Below, piece after piece: positions 9,278 to 18,100 of a DNA stretch of 64,000 nucleotides. The notes beneath the pieces were generated by a model. The model did no database searches and was not told where the DNA came from. It saw only the letters and a program-made list of their open reading frames with translations. The position numbers were made by a program, and so were the translations under genes. Origin of the DNA: Nannocystis sp. RBIL2 (GTDB lineage: Bacteria; Myxococcota_A; Polyangia; Nannocystales; Nannocystaceae); contig NZ_JAPNJW010000001.1 of assembly GCF_026626745.1 (NCBI RefSeq), positions 3,704,001 through 3,768,000 of the forward strand, read 5' to 3'. Every line of letters begins with the position of its first letter. The stretch's first letter is position 1.

Positions 9278-9727
9278 TTCAGATCACCCTCTTCTTAAAA
9301 GGTCCAGGGAGGCCGCAGGGACCCCCCGTGCTGGGACGTGTTCGTGGCGCGACATGAAAGCAGCGAGAAACGACCAGGACCCTTGTTTCGCGGCGCACCC
9401 TAACAGCACCGCGGGCGCCAGTGCAACACTCGTGATCGGGCCCGGGCCCGAATGCGCCGGCAAGTTTCGCGGCTGGTCTGCATGGATCGTGAATGACGGC
9501 TTCGGCGCCGACGACCCGTGCGACCGCCTGACTCAGTCCGGAACGGTCGAGCACGCAGCGCCTCAGCGCGTACAGGTGTTCGCAAATCGCGGGTCGGAGT
9601 CGCCGCCGGGCGACATGTGCGGAGGCACAACAGCCCCGCTGCGCGATCTCTCGAGTGCCGCTGCGGCGGTCATACGCGCTGCGGCACGTGTCTGCGCCGC
9701 AGGACCGGGTGGGCGCCGATTCGTCGC
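9278..9727. other. 450-bp intergenic region upstream of actA
   Basis: No reading frame here has family resemblance or a convincing start, and the frames present are short and Arg/Ser-rich. Base composition is a little less GC-skewed than the genes around it. The end of the cytochrome c gene (9728) faces it on the minus strand, so it is the natural place for that gene's terminator and the actA promoter. I could not pick out a clear -35/-10 pair or a strong T-tailed hairpin. Confidence 0.5.
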
Positions 9728-10213
9728 TCACGGCGCCGTCGGTGCGGGCGCACTCGGCTGGGCCTCGCGCCAACGCGGTGAGAAGGTCTTGATGTAACTC
9801 ACCACTGCGCGCACGTCGTCGTCACGCAGACCACCCCACGCGGGCATTCCCTTGTCGACCCGGCCCTGCTTGATGGTATTGGCGAGGTCGCCGTCGGTCG
9901 GCAGTTCGTCGCCCGGCGTCGACTTATAAAGGAAGTGCGCCGCCCGAAAGTCTCGCGCCTCGAGGTTGCGCGCCGCGGGCCCTTTGCCGCCGCCGTCGTA
10001 GCCGTGGCACGACGCGCAGTAGCGGTTGAAGAGCTTCTGCCCGTGATTGAGGGTCTCCACCGGAACCTCGACGCCGCCCAGCACCTGCGCCTCGGTGAAC
10101 GGCGGAGGACCCGCCTCGCAGGCCCAAAGCAGGCACGACGCGGCGAGGAGGAATCCTCGGACCGGCAATCGAGCGACCGCAATCGCCGTATTGAATTTGA
10201 TGTTCAATGTCAT
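9728..10213 (-). CDS. Monohaem cytochrome c lipoprotein
   Basis: 161 residues. The lipoprotein signal is VRGFLLAASCLLWACEAGPP, with lipobox Cys at about residue 31. One haem c site C-A-S-C-H lies in KLFNRYCASCHGYDGGGKG (about residue 64), and a Met ligand candidate in KGMPAWGGLRDDDVRAVVSYIKTF (about 122), the classic class I cytochrome c fold. It resembles the small cytochromes encoded beside complex III and oxidase genes. It follows the SCO gene by 19 bp in a haem-copper oxidase assembly block, so it probably shuttles electrons between alternative complex III and a terminal oxidase (inference). The C-terminus is a short Ala/Pro tail. Confidence 0.88.
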   Translation of the reverse strand: MTLNIKFNTAIAVARLPVRGFLLAASCLLWACEAGPPPFTEAQVLGGVEVPVETLNHGQKLFNRYCASCHGYDGGGKGPAARNLEARDFRAAHFLYKSTPGDELPTDGDLANTIKQGRVDKGMPAWGGLRDDDVRAVVSYIKTFSPRWREAQPSAPAPTAP

Positions 10214-10232
10214 GAGTCGGAATTGAACACCG

Positions 10233-10943
10233 TCACGGGGACCGGTTGCAGCCGCCGCCAGACCGCTGTCGCATCTCGCGGAGGACGTGCTGCGAGCGGT
10301 GGAACACCTCGTCGAGGCCCATCTCGTCGTCGCTGCCGTAGTAGCCGCGGATGTTGCCGTCGCCGTCGACGAGCACGAGCTTGGTGGTGTGCGCGATGTC
10401 GATCATGCCCGCCGGACCGGTGGTCTTGTCCATCGCGCTGGCGAAACCGCCGACCACGAGCTTCTCCATCGCCTCCAGCGGGCCGGTGACGAAGCGCCAG
10501 CGGGCCTCGTCGGCGCCGAGGTGGCCGGCGTAGGTCTTGAGCACCGCGGGAGTGTCGTTCTCGGGGTCGACCGAGAAGCTGACGAGCTTGATGTCGTCGA
10601 TGCCGTGCTGGACGTAGCGCTCCTGCAGGCTCAGCATGGCCCGTGAGATCTTGGGGCACGTGCTCGGGCAGCTGGTGAAGATCAGGCCGGCGACCCACAC
10701 CTTGCCGCGCAGCGACTCGGCGGTGAACGGCTGGCCGTCCTGGTCGACCAACGAGAACGCGGGCAGCTGCGACAGCACCGGCGGCGGCTCGGGCACGTGG
10801 CGGGTGCACGGGCGCATGGCGGTGACGATCACCAGGCCGAACACGGTGGCGAAGTGCCACGGGTACTGCATGAACTTGCGGCGCAGCCAGCCGCCCTCGA
10901 CCATGCCAGGCAGCTCCTCGCGTTGCTCGGGACCGTCGCTCAT
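10233..10943 (-). CDS. SCO1/SenC family copper chaperone, membrane-anchored
   Basis: 236 residues. Cytoplasmic N-terminus, one span (WHFATVFGLVIVTAMRP, about residues 30-48), then a periplasmic thioredoxin-fold SCO domain. The copper motif is FTSCPSTCPKI (CxxxC, about residue 100), and the distal His lies in MIDIAHTTKLVLVDGDG (about 185), so both parts of the Cu site are present. It should metallate CuA of cytochrome c oxidase. The start ATG (10941-10943) overlaps the TGA of the haem O synthase gene by 4 bp, indicating translational coupling. It ends in a short Arg/Gly tail with one extra Cys. Confidence 0.92.
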   Translation of the reverse strand: MSDGPEQREELPGMVEGGWLRRKFMQYPWHFATVFGLVIVTAMRPCTRHVPEPPPVLSQLPAFSLVDQDGQPFTAESLRGKVWVAGLIFTSCPSTCPKISRAMLSLQERYVQHGIDDIKLVSFSVDPENDTPAVLKTYAGHLGADEARWRFVTGPLEAMEKLVVGGFASAMDKTTGPAGMIDIAHTTKLVLVDGDGNIRGYYGSDDEMGLDEVFHRSQHVLREMRQRSGGGCNRSP

Positions 10944-11926
10944 CGCAGCACCACGTCGAGCACGAGGGCGACGATCAGCGCCGGCAGGTAGATCAGCGAG
11001 GCGAAGAAGAACCGCCGCGCCCACCGCAGCTCGCTGGCGCGGTCGCCGAAGGCCTGCAGCCCGGTGCAGGCCCAGCCGAGGAAGCCAAGGCTGAGCAGCA
11101 GGGCGACGGCGCAGTAGAGCGGACCGGTGAGGCCGATCACGCTCGGCAGGACCGAGATCGGCAGCAGCACGACCGACCACCAGAAGGCCTGCACGCGCGC
11201 GGCCTTTTCGCCGCGGACCACCGAGACGCAGCGGATGCCGGCGCGCGCGTACTCGTGGCGGCGGAACAGCATGATCGCCAGGAAGTGCGGCATCTGCCAC
11301 ACGAGCAGGATCAGGAACAGCGCCAGGCCGCCGAGGTCGAGCCGGCCGGTCACCGCGGTCCAGCCGAGCAGCGGCGGGGCCGCCCCCGGGAACGCGCCGA
11401 TCAGCAGCGCCAGCGGCGTGCGGTACTTGAGCGGCGTGTACACCAGCACGTAGCCGACGGTGGCCCACAGCGTGAGCAGCAGGGTCAGCGGGTTGGTGAA
11501 CAGCGCGAGAGTGACGACCGAGGCCAGCAGCAGCGCGGCGGCGAAGCCGAGGCCGGTGGCGTCGGACAGGCGCCGCGCGGCCAGCGGGCGGTCTTTCGTG
11601 CGCGGCATCAGCGGGTCCCTCGCCCGCTCGAGCCACATGTTGAACGCGCTGGCGGCCGCGACCGCGAGGCTGGCCCCGACCACGCCGGCGAACCCGGCGG
11701 CGAAGCCCGGCGAGCACCAACCGTCGGCGGCGGTCTCGGCCGGGAACGGCGCGTCGGACGACTGCAGCGCCATCCAGGCGGCGCCGGCCGAGGTCAGCGC
11801 GCACATGCGGGTGACGCCGGGCTTGGTCAGCTCCCACAGGTCGCGCGCCGGCGTGTGGCGCTTGCGGCGGATCGGTGGGCTGTCCGTAGGGACATGCTCC
11901 TCAGGACTGGCGGGATCGGGGCTCAC
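10940..11926 (-). CDS. ctaB: Haem O synthase (protohaem IX farnesyltransferase)
   Basis: UbiA-superfamily membrane prenyltransferase, about 328 residues with eight to nine membrane spans, which converts haem B to haem O for haem-copper oxidases. The first prenyl-binding motif is NMWLERARDPLMPRTKDRP (residues 96-114). Compared with the usual N-x3-D-x-D-x-D pattern, the first Asp is Glu and the second is Ala, while D104, M107, R109-T110 and R113-P114 are kept. The second loop is VWQMPHFLAIMLFRRHEYARAGI. I chose GTG at 11924-11926 (VSPDPASPEEH), giving a 4-bp GTGA overlap with the upstream gene; longer frames to 12364 cover that gene instead. It overlaps the SCO gene downstream by 4 bp. Confidence 0.9.
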   Translation of the reverse strand: MSPDPASPEEHVPTDSPPIRRKRHTPARDLWELTKPGVTRMCALTSAGAAWMALQSSDAPFPAETAADGWCSPGFAAGFAGVVGASLAVAAASAFNMWLERARDPLMPRTKDRPLAARRLSDATGLGFAAALLLASVVTLALFTNPLTLLLTLWATVGYVLVYTPLKYRTPLALLIGAFPGAAPPLLGWTAVTGRLDLGGLALFLILLVWQMPHFLAIMLFRRHEYARAGIRCVSVVRGEKAARVQAFWWSVVLLPISVLPSVIGLTGPLYCAVALLLSLGFLGWACTGLQAFGDRASELRWARRFFFASLIYLPALIVALVLDVVLR

Positions 11927-12471
11927 AGCTGGACCGCCTCTCCGTCGGTGCGACAGAAGCTGTCGAAGGCGCGATAGGCGTCGGCGCACACGCAGTCCTT
12001 GGTGCGCTTGCACTGGCTGCCGCGCTCCTTGCAGGTGAGGAACACCCACTTGCCGTCCATGCTCTCGCTGGAGGGCAGCTGCTTGCAGCCCTCCTGGCGG
12101 TCCTGGCTCTTGAGGCAGTGGTACATCGCCTGCTTGACGCCGTGGTTGCACATCACCGCGGTCGCGTCGCACTCCTTGTGCCAGGCGATCACGGCGTCGA
12201 TGCAGCCCTCGGCGTCGAGCGACTTGCCCTTCTCTTCCATCACCGGGAACGCGGCCTGGACGACTTTCTCGCCGTGGACGTAGGCGCGGTGCATCTGCCA
12301 CGTCATCAGGCCGCCGAGCGCGAACACGCCGATCATCACGGTGCGCAGGCTGGGGCCTCGCCACTGCGTCTCCGGCCGCGGCGGCCGGGCAGAAGGGTCA
12401 GGGCTTGTCACGGGCGCGACGCTAGCCGCCGAGGCCGGGGCGGTCAACGGCGCGGCGACCGGCGGTCGCAC
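11923..12471 (-). CDS. Cys-rich single-span protein of the haem O synthase operon
   Basis: 182 residues. A Pro/Ala-rich cytoplasmic start, one span (about residues 44-60, TVMIGVFALGGLMTWQMHRAY), then a periplasmic domain of about 120 residues with ten cysteines: GCIDAV, KECDATAVMCNHG, YHCLK, EGCKQL, LTCKERGSQCKRTKDCVCADAY and FCRTD. No catalytic motif is seen, and I do not recognise the family. The Cys spacing suggests a disulfide-stabilised or metal-binding domain. It is the first gene of the ctaB-SCO-cytochrome operon with 4-bp overlap, so a role in oxidase assembly or copper handling is a reasonable guess. An internal Met at about residue 46 would remove the leader but leave the span, so the start is uncertain. 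Confidence 0.7.
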   Translation of the reverse strand: MRPPVAAPLTAPASAASVAPVTSPDPSARPPRPETQWRGPSLRTVMIGVFALGGLMTWQMHRAYVHGEKVVQAAFPVMEEKGKSLDAEGCIDAVIAWHKECDATAVMCNHGVKQAMYHCLKSQDRQEGCKQLPSSESMDGKWVFLTCKERGSQCKRTKDCVCADAYRAFDSFCRTDGEAVQL

Positions 12472-12525
12472 CCCTCGGACGCGCGCCGCGAGGCACCCGT
12501 GTGGATCCTCCTATACACCCGTGCT

Positions 12526-13470
12526 ATGCGGCGGGTCGCGATGCTCGGACATCTCTGGACGATCGGGCCCAACCTGCGACATCGCCTGCTGCCCCACGCG
12601 GCGCCGGCGGCGACGGCGTGGTCGACCACCCTGCACGACCGCCGCGTCGGCCCGGTGCGCCTCACCGGGGCCCTCGCCCGCCTGCCCGGCGCGCGGGAGC
12701 TGGTGGTCCTCGTCCACGGCCTCGGCGGCGCCATCGACAGCGCATACGTGATCAAGGCGGCGCGGGCGGCCGCGGCCGCCGGGCTCGACAGCCTGCGCCT
12801 GTCGCTCCGCGGCGCCGATCGCAGCGGCGAGGACTTCTATCACGCGGGCCTGGTCGACGACGTCACCGCGGCGCTGCAGAGCCCTGCGCTCGCCGACTAC
12901 GCCCGCGTGTACGTGATCGGCTTCTCGCTCGGCGGACACATGACCTTGCGCTGGGCGATGGCGCCGAGCGACCCGCGGGTGCGAGCCGTCGCCAGCGTGT
13001 GCGCCCCGCTCGACCTGGCGGCCGGCTGCGCCGCGATCGACCAGCCGCGCAGCGCCATGTACCGCGCCCACGTGCTGGCCGGCCTGCGCGAGATCTACGC
13101 CGCAGTGGCCGCGCGCAGGCCGGTGCCCACGCCGCTGCCGGCCATCCACGGGGTCACCACGATCCGCGCCTGGGACCGCCTGGCGGTCGTGCCGCGCCAC
13201 GGCTTCTGCAGCGTCGACGACTACTACGCCAGCGAGAGCGCCGGCCCGCGGCTGCGCGCGCTCGCGCTCCCGACCCTGATCGTCGCGGCCACCGGCGACC
13301 CGATGGTCCCCGCGGCCACGGTCGCCCCGCACCTCCGCGAGCTCCCGAGCCACGTCAACGCGCGGTGGGTCGCCGGCGGCCACGTCGGCTTCCGCGCCGG
13401 CGTCGACCTCGGCCTCGGCGACGCGCCGGGCCTGGAGCCGCAGATCCTGGCCTGGTTGCGCCGTCAGTGA
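12526..13470 (+). CDS. YheT-like alpha/beta hydrolase
   Basis: 314 residues, alpha/beta hydrolase of the YheT/ABHD1 type. The oxyanion-hole region is VVLVHGLGGAIDSAY (about residue 62), the nucleophile elbow is VIGFSLGGHM (Ser at about 138), the acid is likely Asp in VAATGDPMVP (about 255), and the His is in VAGGHVGFRAG (about 285). No signal peptide. Substrate unknown; relatives act on esters or lipids. Its GC-rich start region has TATACA at 12512-12517, which may be a -10 element. It is divergent from the 11923-12471 gene with 54 bp between starts, and its TGA overlaps the next GTG by 4 bp, so it heads a hydrolase-rhomboid-kinase operon. Confidence 0.83.
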   Translation: MRRVAMLGHLWTIGPNLRHRLLPHAAPAATAWSTTLHDRRVGPVRLTGALARLPGARELVVLVHGLGGAIDSAYVIKAARAAAAAGLDSLRLSLRGADRSGEDFYHAGLVDDVTAALQSPALADYARVYVIGFSLGGHMTLRWAMAPSDPRVRAVASVCAPLDLAAGCAAIDQPRSAMYRAHVLAGLREIYAAVAARRPVPTPLPAIHGVTTIRAWDRLAVVPRHGFCSVDDYYASESAGPRLRALALPTLIVAATGDPMVPAATVAPHLRELPSHVNARWVAGGHVGFRAGVDLGLGDAPGLEPQILAWLRRQ

Positions 13471-15107
13471 GCGACTATGCTGCGGGCTCCGCGTCCGCCG
13501 TGTCGCCCGCCCACTCGCTTCCTGGCCCGTCCGGGCCCCGATCCGGGCGGTCCGCCGAGGCCGCGGGGGGCGCCGCGTCGTCGTCGCAGGTGATGCAAGG
13601 GACAGGTTCGAAAGGACAGGTCGTCGCGAGCATGTCCCATGGGACAGCTGCGAAAGACCCCGTCGACCCGGGGGCCTCCGCCAGCGGCATGCGGCTCGGG
13701 CCGGCGGCCTCGGCTCGGCCCGCTCGTCCGCCCGACCTGCTCGCGCCTCACCTGCCTCCCGAGACAGGTCCCAAAGGACAGCAGGCCGGTCCACCCGACC
13801 TGCTCGCGCCCCACCTGCCGCCGACCACTCGCCCGCCGAGCCTGCGGCCGCCCGACCTGCTCGCGCCCCACTTGCCGCGCGACGCCGGGCCGCAGGTTCC
13901 GCCTGCCGCGGCGGCGCCCCTCGCCCCGCTGTCGGCCCAGTGTCCGGCCTGCAGCCTGCACGCGCTGGTCGCTGTCCACCTGCGGCGCGCGAGCAACGGG
14001 CGCTGGCGTCAGCTCGGCGCCCGTGAAGAACCTGTCCCCGGGGACCTGACCCTCGATACATGCCCGATCTGCTTCGGCGTGTGGCTCGACCAGGGCGAGC
14101 TCGACCAGCTCGGCGACGCCGACGTCGACCCGGCCTTCCTCAAGACGATGGTCGGTCGCTCGGCCGGGCGCATGTGCCCGCGCGGCCACGGCTTCATGAA
14201 CGAGCACCTGCTGCCGGGCATGCTCAAGACCCCGGTCGACCGCTGCCCGCGCTGCCGCGGCCTGTGGCTCGACGGCGACGAGCGCCACGCCCTCGCCCGC
14301 TCGACCACCCCGTCCGGCCAGGAAGATCCGGCGGTCGCCCTGGCCAAGCGCGGCGTGCTGTGGGCGGCCCAGGTGCTGACCCAGCTGCCCATCGAGGTCG
14401 ACAACCCGCGGCGTGGGATCCCCTGGGTCGTCCTCGGCCTCGGCGTCCTCCTCCTCGGCTGCTACGTCGCCTCCGTGCTCGGCCTCGTCTACGCCCGCGA
14501 GTACGCGCTGGTCGCCGGCAAGGTGCTCGCCGCGCCGCTCGGCGGCTACACGGTGCTGACCCACGGCTTCTTCCACGCCGACTGGTTCCACCTGCTGTTC
14601 AACCTCTACTTCCTCTACGTGTTCGGCAAGAACGTCGAGCACGTGTTCGGCCGCCGGCGCTTCCTGATCCTGTACTTCGGGGCAGGTCTGTTCGGCGGCC
14701 TGCTGCAGCTGCTCCTGACCGACGCGACGGCCACGCCGGTGATCGGCGCCTCGGGGGCGATTGCCGGGGTGTGCGGGGCCTACCTGGTGATCTTCCCGCG
14801 CGCGCGGCTGCTGCAGACGCTGCCGCTGGTGTACGTACAGCTGAAGATCCCGGCGTGGATCTACCTCGGCGCGTGGGTCGGCTTCCAGGCGGCGATGGCG
14901 GCCTTCTCGGAGGCGCAGCAGTTCGCGTGGTTCTCCCACCTCGGCGGCTTCGCGCTGGGGGCCGCCCTCGCGCCGCCGGTGCTGCGCAGCGTGTGCCGCG
15001 AGGTCGGCGAGGCGGTGCGGGTCAAGTCGGCGGCGGCGATCTTCGGCAAGGTGCCGCGCCGGCGCGGCCCGCCGATCGTGGTCCAGCCGGGGCGGAGGTC
15101 GGCGTGA
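13467..15107 (+). CDS. Rhomboid intramembrane serine protease with N-terminal zinc ribbons
   Basis: 546 residues from a GTG at 13467-13469 overlapping the preceding TGA. Residues 1-150 are low complexity, with three to four copies of P-P-D-L-L-A-P-H-L-P. Next come zinc-ribbon-like Cys pairs (CPACSLHA; CPICFGVWLDQGELDQL; MCPRGHGFM; CPRCRGLWLDGDERHAL) of the TFIIB-type zinc finger family at about 153-275. The rhomboid domain covers about 310-510: GYTVLTHGFFHADWFHLLFN, catalytic Ser in GASGAIAGVCGAY, catalytic His in FSHLGGFALG. It should cleave transmembrane substrates, with the zinc domain on the cytoplasmic side (inference). The 4-bp GTGA overlaps on both sides mark tight coupling with the hydrolase and the kinase. 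The low-complexity part contains several copies of the dispersed palindrome. Confidence 0.87.
   Translation: MSDYAAGSASAVSPAHSLPGPSGPRSGRSAEAAGGAASSSQVMQGTGSKGQVVASMSHGTAAKDPVDPGASASGMRLGPAASARPARPPDLLAPHLPPETGPKGQQAGPPDLLAPHLPPTTRPPSLRPPDLLAPHLPRDAGPQVPPAAAAPLAPLSAQCPACSLHALVAVHLRRASNGRWRQLGAREEPVPGDLTLDTCPICFGVWLDQGELDQLGDADVDPAFLKTMVGRSAGRMCPRGHGFMNEHLLPGMLKTPVDRCPRCRGLWLDGDERHALARSTTPSGQEDPAVALAKRGVLWAAQVLTQLPIEVDNPRRGIPWVVLGLGVLLLGCYVASVLGLVYAREYALVAGKVLAAPLGGYTVLTHGFFHADWFHLLFNLYFLYVFGKNVEHVFGRRRFLILYFGAGLFGGLLQLLLTDATATPVIGASGAIAGVCGAYLVIFPRARLLQTLPLVYVQLKIPAWIYLGAWVGFQAAMAAFSEAQQFAWFSHLGGFALGAALAPPVLRSVCREVGEAVRVKSAAAIFGKVPRRRGPPIVVQPGRRSA
13599..13782. repeat. Three dispersed-palindrome copies inside the rhomboid gene
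   Basis: Copies at 13599-13622 (GGACAGGT, then TTCGAA, then GGACAGGT), 13628-13649 (CATGTCCCATGGGACAG) and 13761-13782 (GACAGGTCCCAAAGGACAGC). They fall in the low-complexity N-terminal region of the rhomboid gene, where insertion would do least harm. A further copy at 14029-14050 (CCTGTCCCCGGGGACCTG) is almost perfectly palindromic and sits between the zinc ribbons. Confidence 0.65.
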
Positions 15108-18100
15108 GCGAGACGTCCGACAGCGAAACGCCGGCCGCGATCGCGGTCACCCTCGCCGGCGACGTCGACGAGCAGACCGCGTCCTCGTCGCCGGCCGAGA
15201 GCGAGGCGCGGCGGCTGATCGGCAGCATGCCCGAGCGCCTCGGCCGCTACCGCCTGATCGAGCGGCTCGGCAGCGGGGCGATGGGCGTGGTCTACGCGGC
15301 CCGCGACGACGCGCTGGCGCGCAAGGTCGCGATCAAGGTCCTGCTGCGCGGGGCCACTGCCGACCCGCACGCGCTGCGCCGGCTGGCCCGCGAGGCCCAG
15401 GCGATGGCCCGGATCGCCCACCCCAACGTGGTCGTCGTCCACGAGGTCGGCGAGAGCGACGGGCTCCTGTTCGTCGCCATGGAGATGGTCGACGGCCTCA
15501 CCCTCGACCAGTGGTGCCGCCCGACCGAGGGCCCGCGGCCCGACTGGCGGGCCCGCCTCGACATGTTCCTTCAGGCAGGTCGGGGCCTGGCCGCCGCCCA
15601 CGAGGTCGGCCTGGTCCACCGCGACTTCAAGCCGAGCAACGTCCTCGTCGACGCCCGCGGGCGCGCGCGTGTGCTCGACTTCGGCCTGGCGCGCATCGAC
15701 AGCGAGGTCGTCGACGCCGCGGCCTCGATCGTCGCCCGCGGCTCGTTCGACCTCGAGCTGACGCGCAGCGGGACGATGCTCGGCACCCCGGCCTACATGC
15801 CGCCGGAGCAGTTCGAGGGCCGGCCGGCGACCGCGGCGAGCGACCAGTTCAGCTTCTGCGTCGCGCTCTACGAGAGCCTCGCCGGGGTGCGACCGTTCGC
15901 CGGGCGCACCCCGTATGCGCTGCTGCAGACCATCCGCAGCGGCCAGATCCGCCCGCCCCCGCGCGACGTCGAGGCGCCCGCGGCGTTGTTCGCCATCCTG
16001 CGCCGCGGCCTCGCGCTCGACCCGGCGCGCCGCTGGCCCGACATGCCGGCGCTGCTGCACGCGCTCGAGCGGACGGTGCGGCCGCGGCAGGTGCGACGCG
16101 CCACCGTCGCCCTCGGCATCGCCGCGGCGCTGGCCGGCGGGTTCGGCATCGCCTCGCTGTCGCTCGGCGGCGAGGAGCCGTGCGCAGCGATCCCCGAGCG
16201 CGTGGTCGGGGTCGCCGACGCGGCCCGGCGCGCCGAGGTCCACGCGGCCCTGCTGGCCTCCGGCAAGCCCTACGCGGCCGCTCTGGCCGGCAGCGTCGAC
16301 GCGGCGCTGACCGACTACGCCGAGGCGTGGACGCGCGTCGCCGTCGACAACTGCGAGGCGACGCGGGTCGTCGGCGACCAGAGCGAGCCGATGCTCGACC
16401 TGCGCGCCGCCTGCCTCGACCGCCGGCTCGCCGGCCTCGGCGCGGTCGTCGACCAGCTGCTCGCGCTCGACCCGGGCTCGTCGCAGCGCGCGCTCGACCT
16501 CGTCGACAACCTCGAGCCGCTGGCGCCCTGCTCCGACCGCGAGCGCCTCGGCGCCGCCGTGCCGCTGCCGACCGACCCCGACGCGCGCGCGCGCCTGGCC
16601 GCCGCCGAGCAGGGCCGCACCAGCGCGGTGGCGATGCGCGCCGCCGGCCGCGACAAGGAGGCGCTGGTGGTCGCCGAGGCCAGCCGCGCCGCCGCGGCGG
16701 CGATCGGCTTCGCCCCGGCGCTGGCCGAGACCGCGCTGCTGGTGTCGCGCCTCGAGATCGAGCTCGGCCAGCACGAGAACGCGACGACTCATCTGGCTGA
16801 GGCCACCACCGCCGCCGCGGTCGCCGGCCGCGACGACCTGCTGGTCGACGCCTGGTTGGCCTCGATCTGGCAGCACAGCGTCCGCGGCGCCTCGCCGGAC
16901 GTGACCGCGACGCTCATCCGCACCGCCGAGGTCGCGCTGGCGCGCGCGCGCGAGACCCCGCGCCTGGCGGTGCTGTTCCACAGCACGGTCGCCTACGCCT
17001 ACCAGCGCCTGTCGATGAGCGACAAAGCGACCGCCCACTACGACGCCGCGCTCGCGCTGCTCGACTCGCCCGACGTCAGCGAGATCCAGCGCCTGCGGGT
17101 CCGCCTCAACCGGGCCACCCACCTGGTCCAGACCGACGGCGGCGAGCTGGCCGAGAGCACCCTGCAGGCCGTGCTCGCCGACTTCGAGCGCCTGCTCGGC
17201 GTCGGCCACCCGCTGACCTCGAACGTCCTCTACACCCTCGCCAACCTGGCCGAAAGGCAAGGTCACCTCGAGCGCGCGCTGGCCGAGTATCAGAAGGCGC
17301 GGGCGATCAAGCTGGCGGAGTTCGGGCCCGACAACCCCGGGACGATGCTGGCCGACGAGCAGATCGCGTCGGTGCTCGAGCGGCTCGGCCGCGAAGACGA
17401 GGCCCTGGCGATCTACGAGGACCTGCTCGCCCGCGCCCGCGCCCGCCACGGCGACCACAGCACCACGGTCGCGCGGATCCTCGTCAACACGGTCTCGCTG
17501 CTGCTGCAGCGCGGCGCCCTCGATCGCGCCCACACCTACGCGAGCGAGGCCCTGGCGATCGACAGCGCCTTGCTCGGGGACGACCACGCCGACGTGGCGA
17601 TCAAGCGGGTCAACCTCGCCGAGGTGCTCGCGGACCGCGGCGAGCACGACCAGGCCCTGGCCGAGCTCGAGCGGGCGCGCGCGGTGTTCCTGGGCACTCT
17701 CGGGCCGGAGCACGAGTTCGTGGCGATCACCTGGAGCGCGGCCGGCATGTCGCTGTCGGCCCTCGGGCGCCACCAGGAGGCCCTGGCGGCGTTCACCAGG
17801 AGCCGCGCGCTGCTGGTCGCCAAGTTCGGCGCCGACTACCTCGACCTCCCGACCCTCGACCTCGCGTTCGGCGAGGCGCTGATCGCCGCCGACCAGGTCC
17901 ACGAGGGGCTGCAGCGGGTCCAGGACGGGGCCGACCGGCTGGCCGCGAGCGAGGGCCCGGGCAGCGTCGCCGCGATCATGGCCCGCGGGCAGCTCGGCTC
18001 GTGCCTCCTGCGGGCCCGCCGGCCGGACCGCGCAGTCGCCACGCTCGAGGCCGCAGTGCGCGACGCCGAGGCGGCCGAGGTCTCCGCCCGCGACGTCACC

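Noticed and set aside
3317-9298. A 1993-codon open frame on the plus strand across the act operon
   Set aside because: It is exactly antisense to actE-actA, is Arg/Val/Asp/His-rich without domains, and exists because codon third positions are G or C. The minus-strand proteins have clear haem and FeS motifs.
9279-9773. Short open frames on both strands upstream of actA
   Set aside because: Arg/Ser/Cys-rich, no start context, no family; the minus frame also overlaps the cytochrome c gene in another phase.
10944-11837. N-terminal extension of the SCO frame through the haem O synthase gene
   Set aside because: Alternate-frame shadow of ctaB; the ATG at 10943 has a 4-bp overlap and gives a proper membrane anchor.
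12501-13466. N-terminal extension of the rhomboid frame back to 12501
   Set aside because: It would overlap the YheT-like hydrolase completely and reads as Arg/Pro-rich filler. The GTG at 13467 gives the 4-bp overlap typical of this operon.
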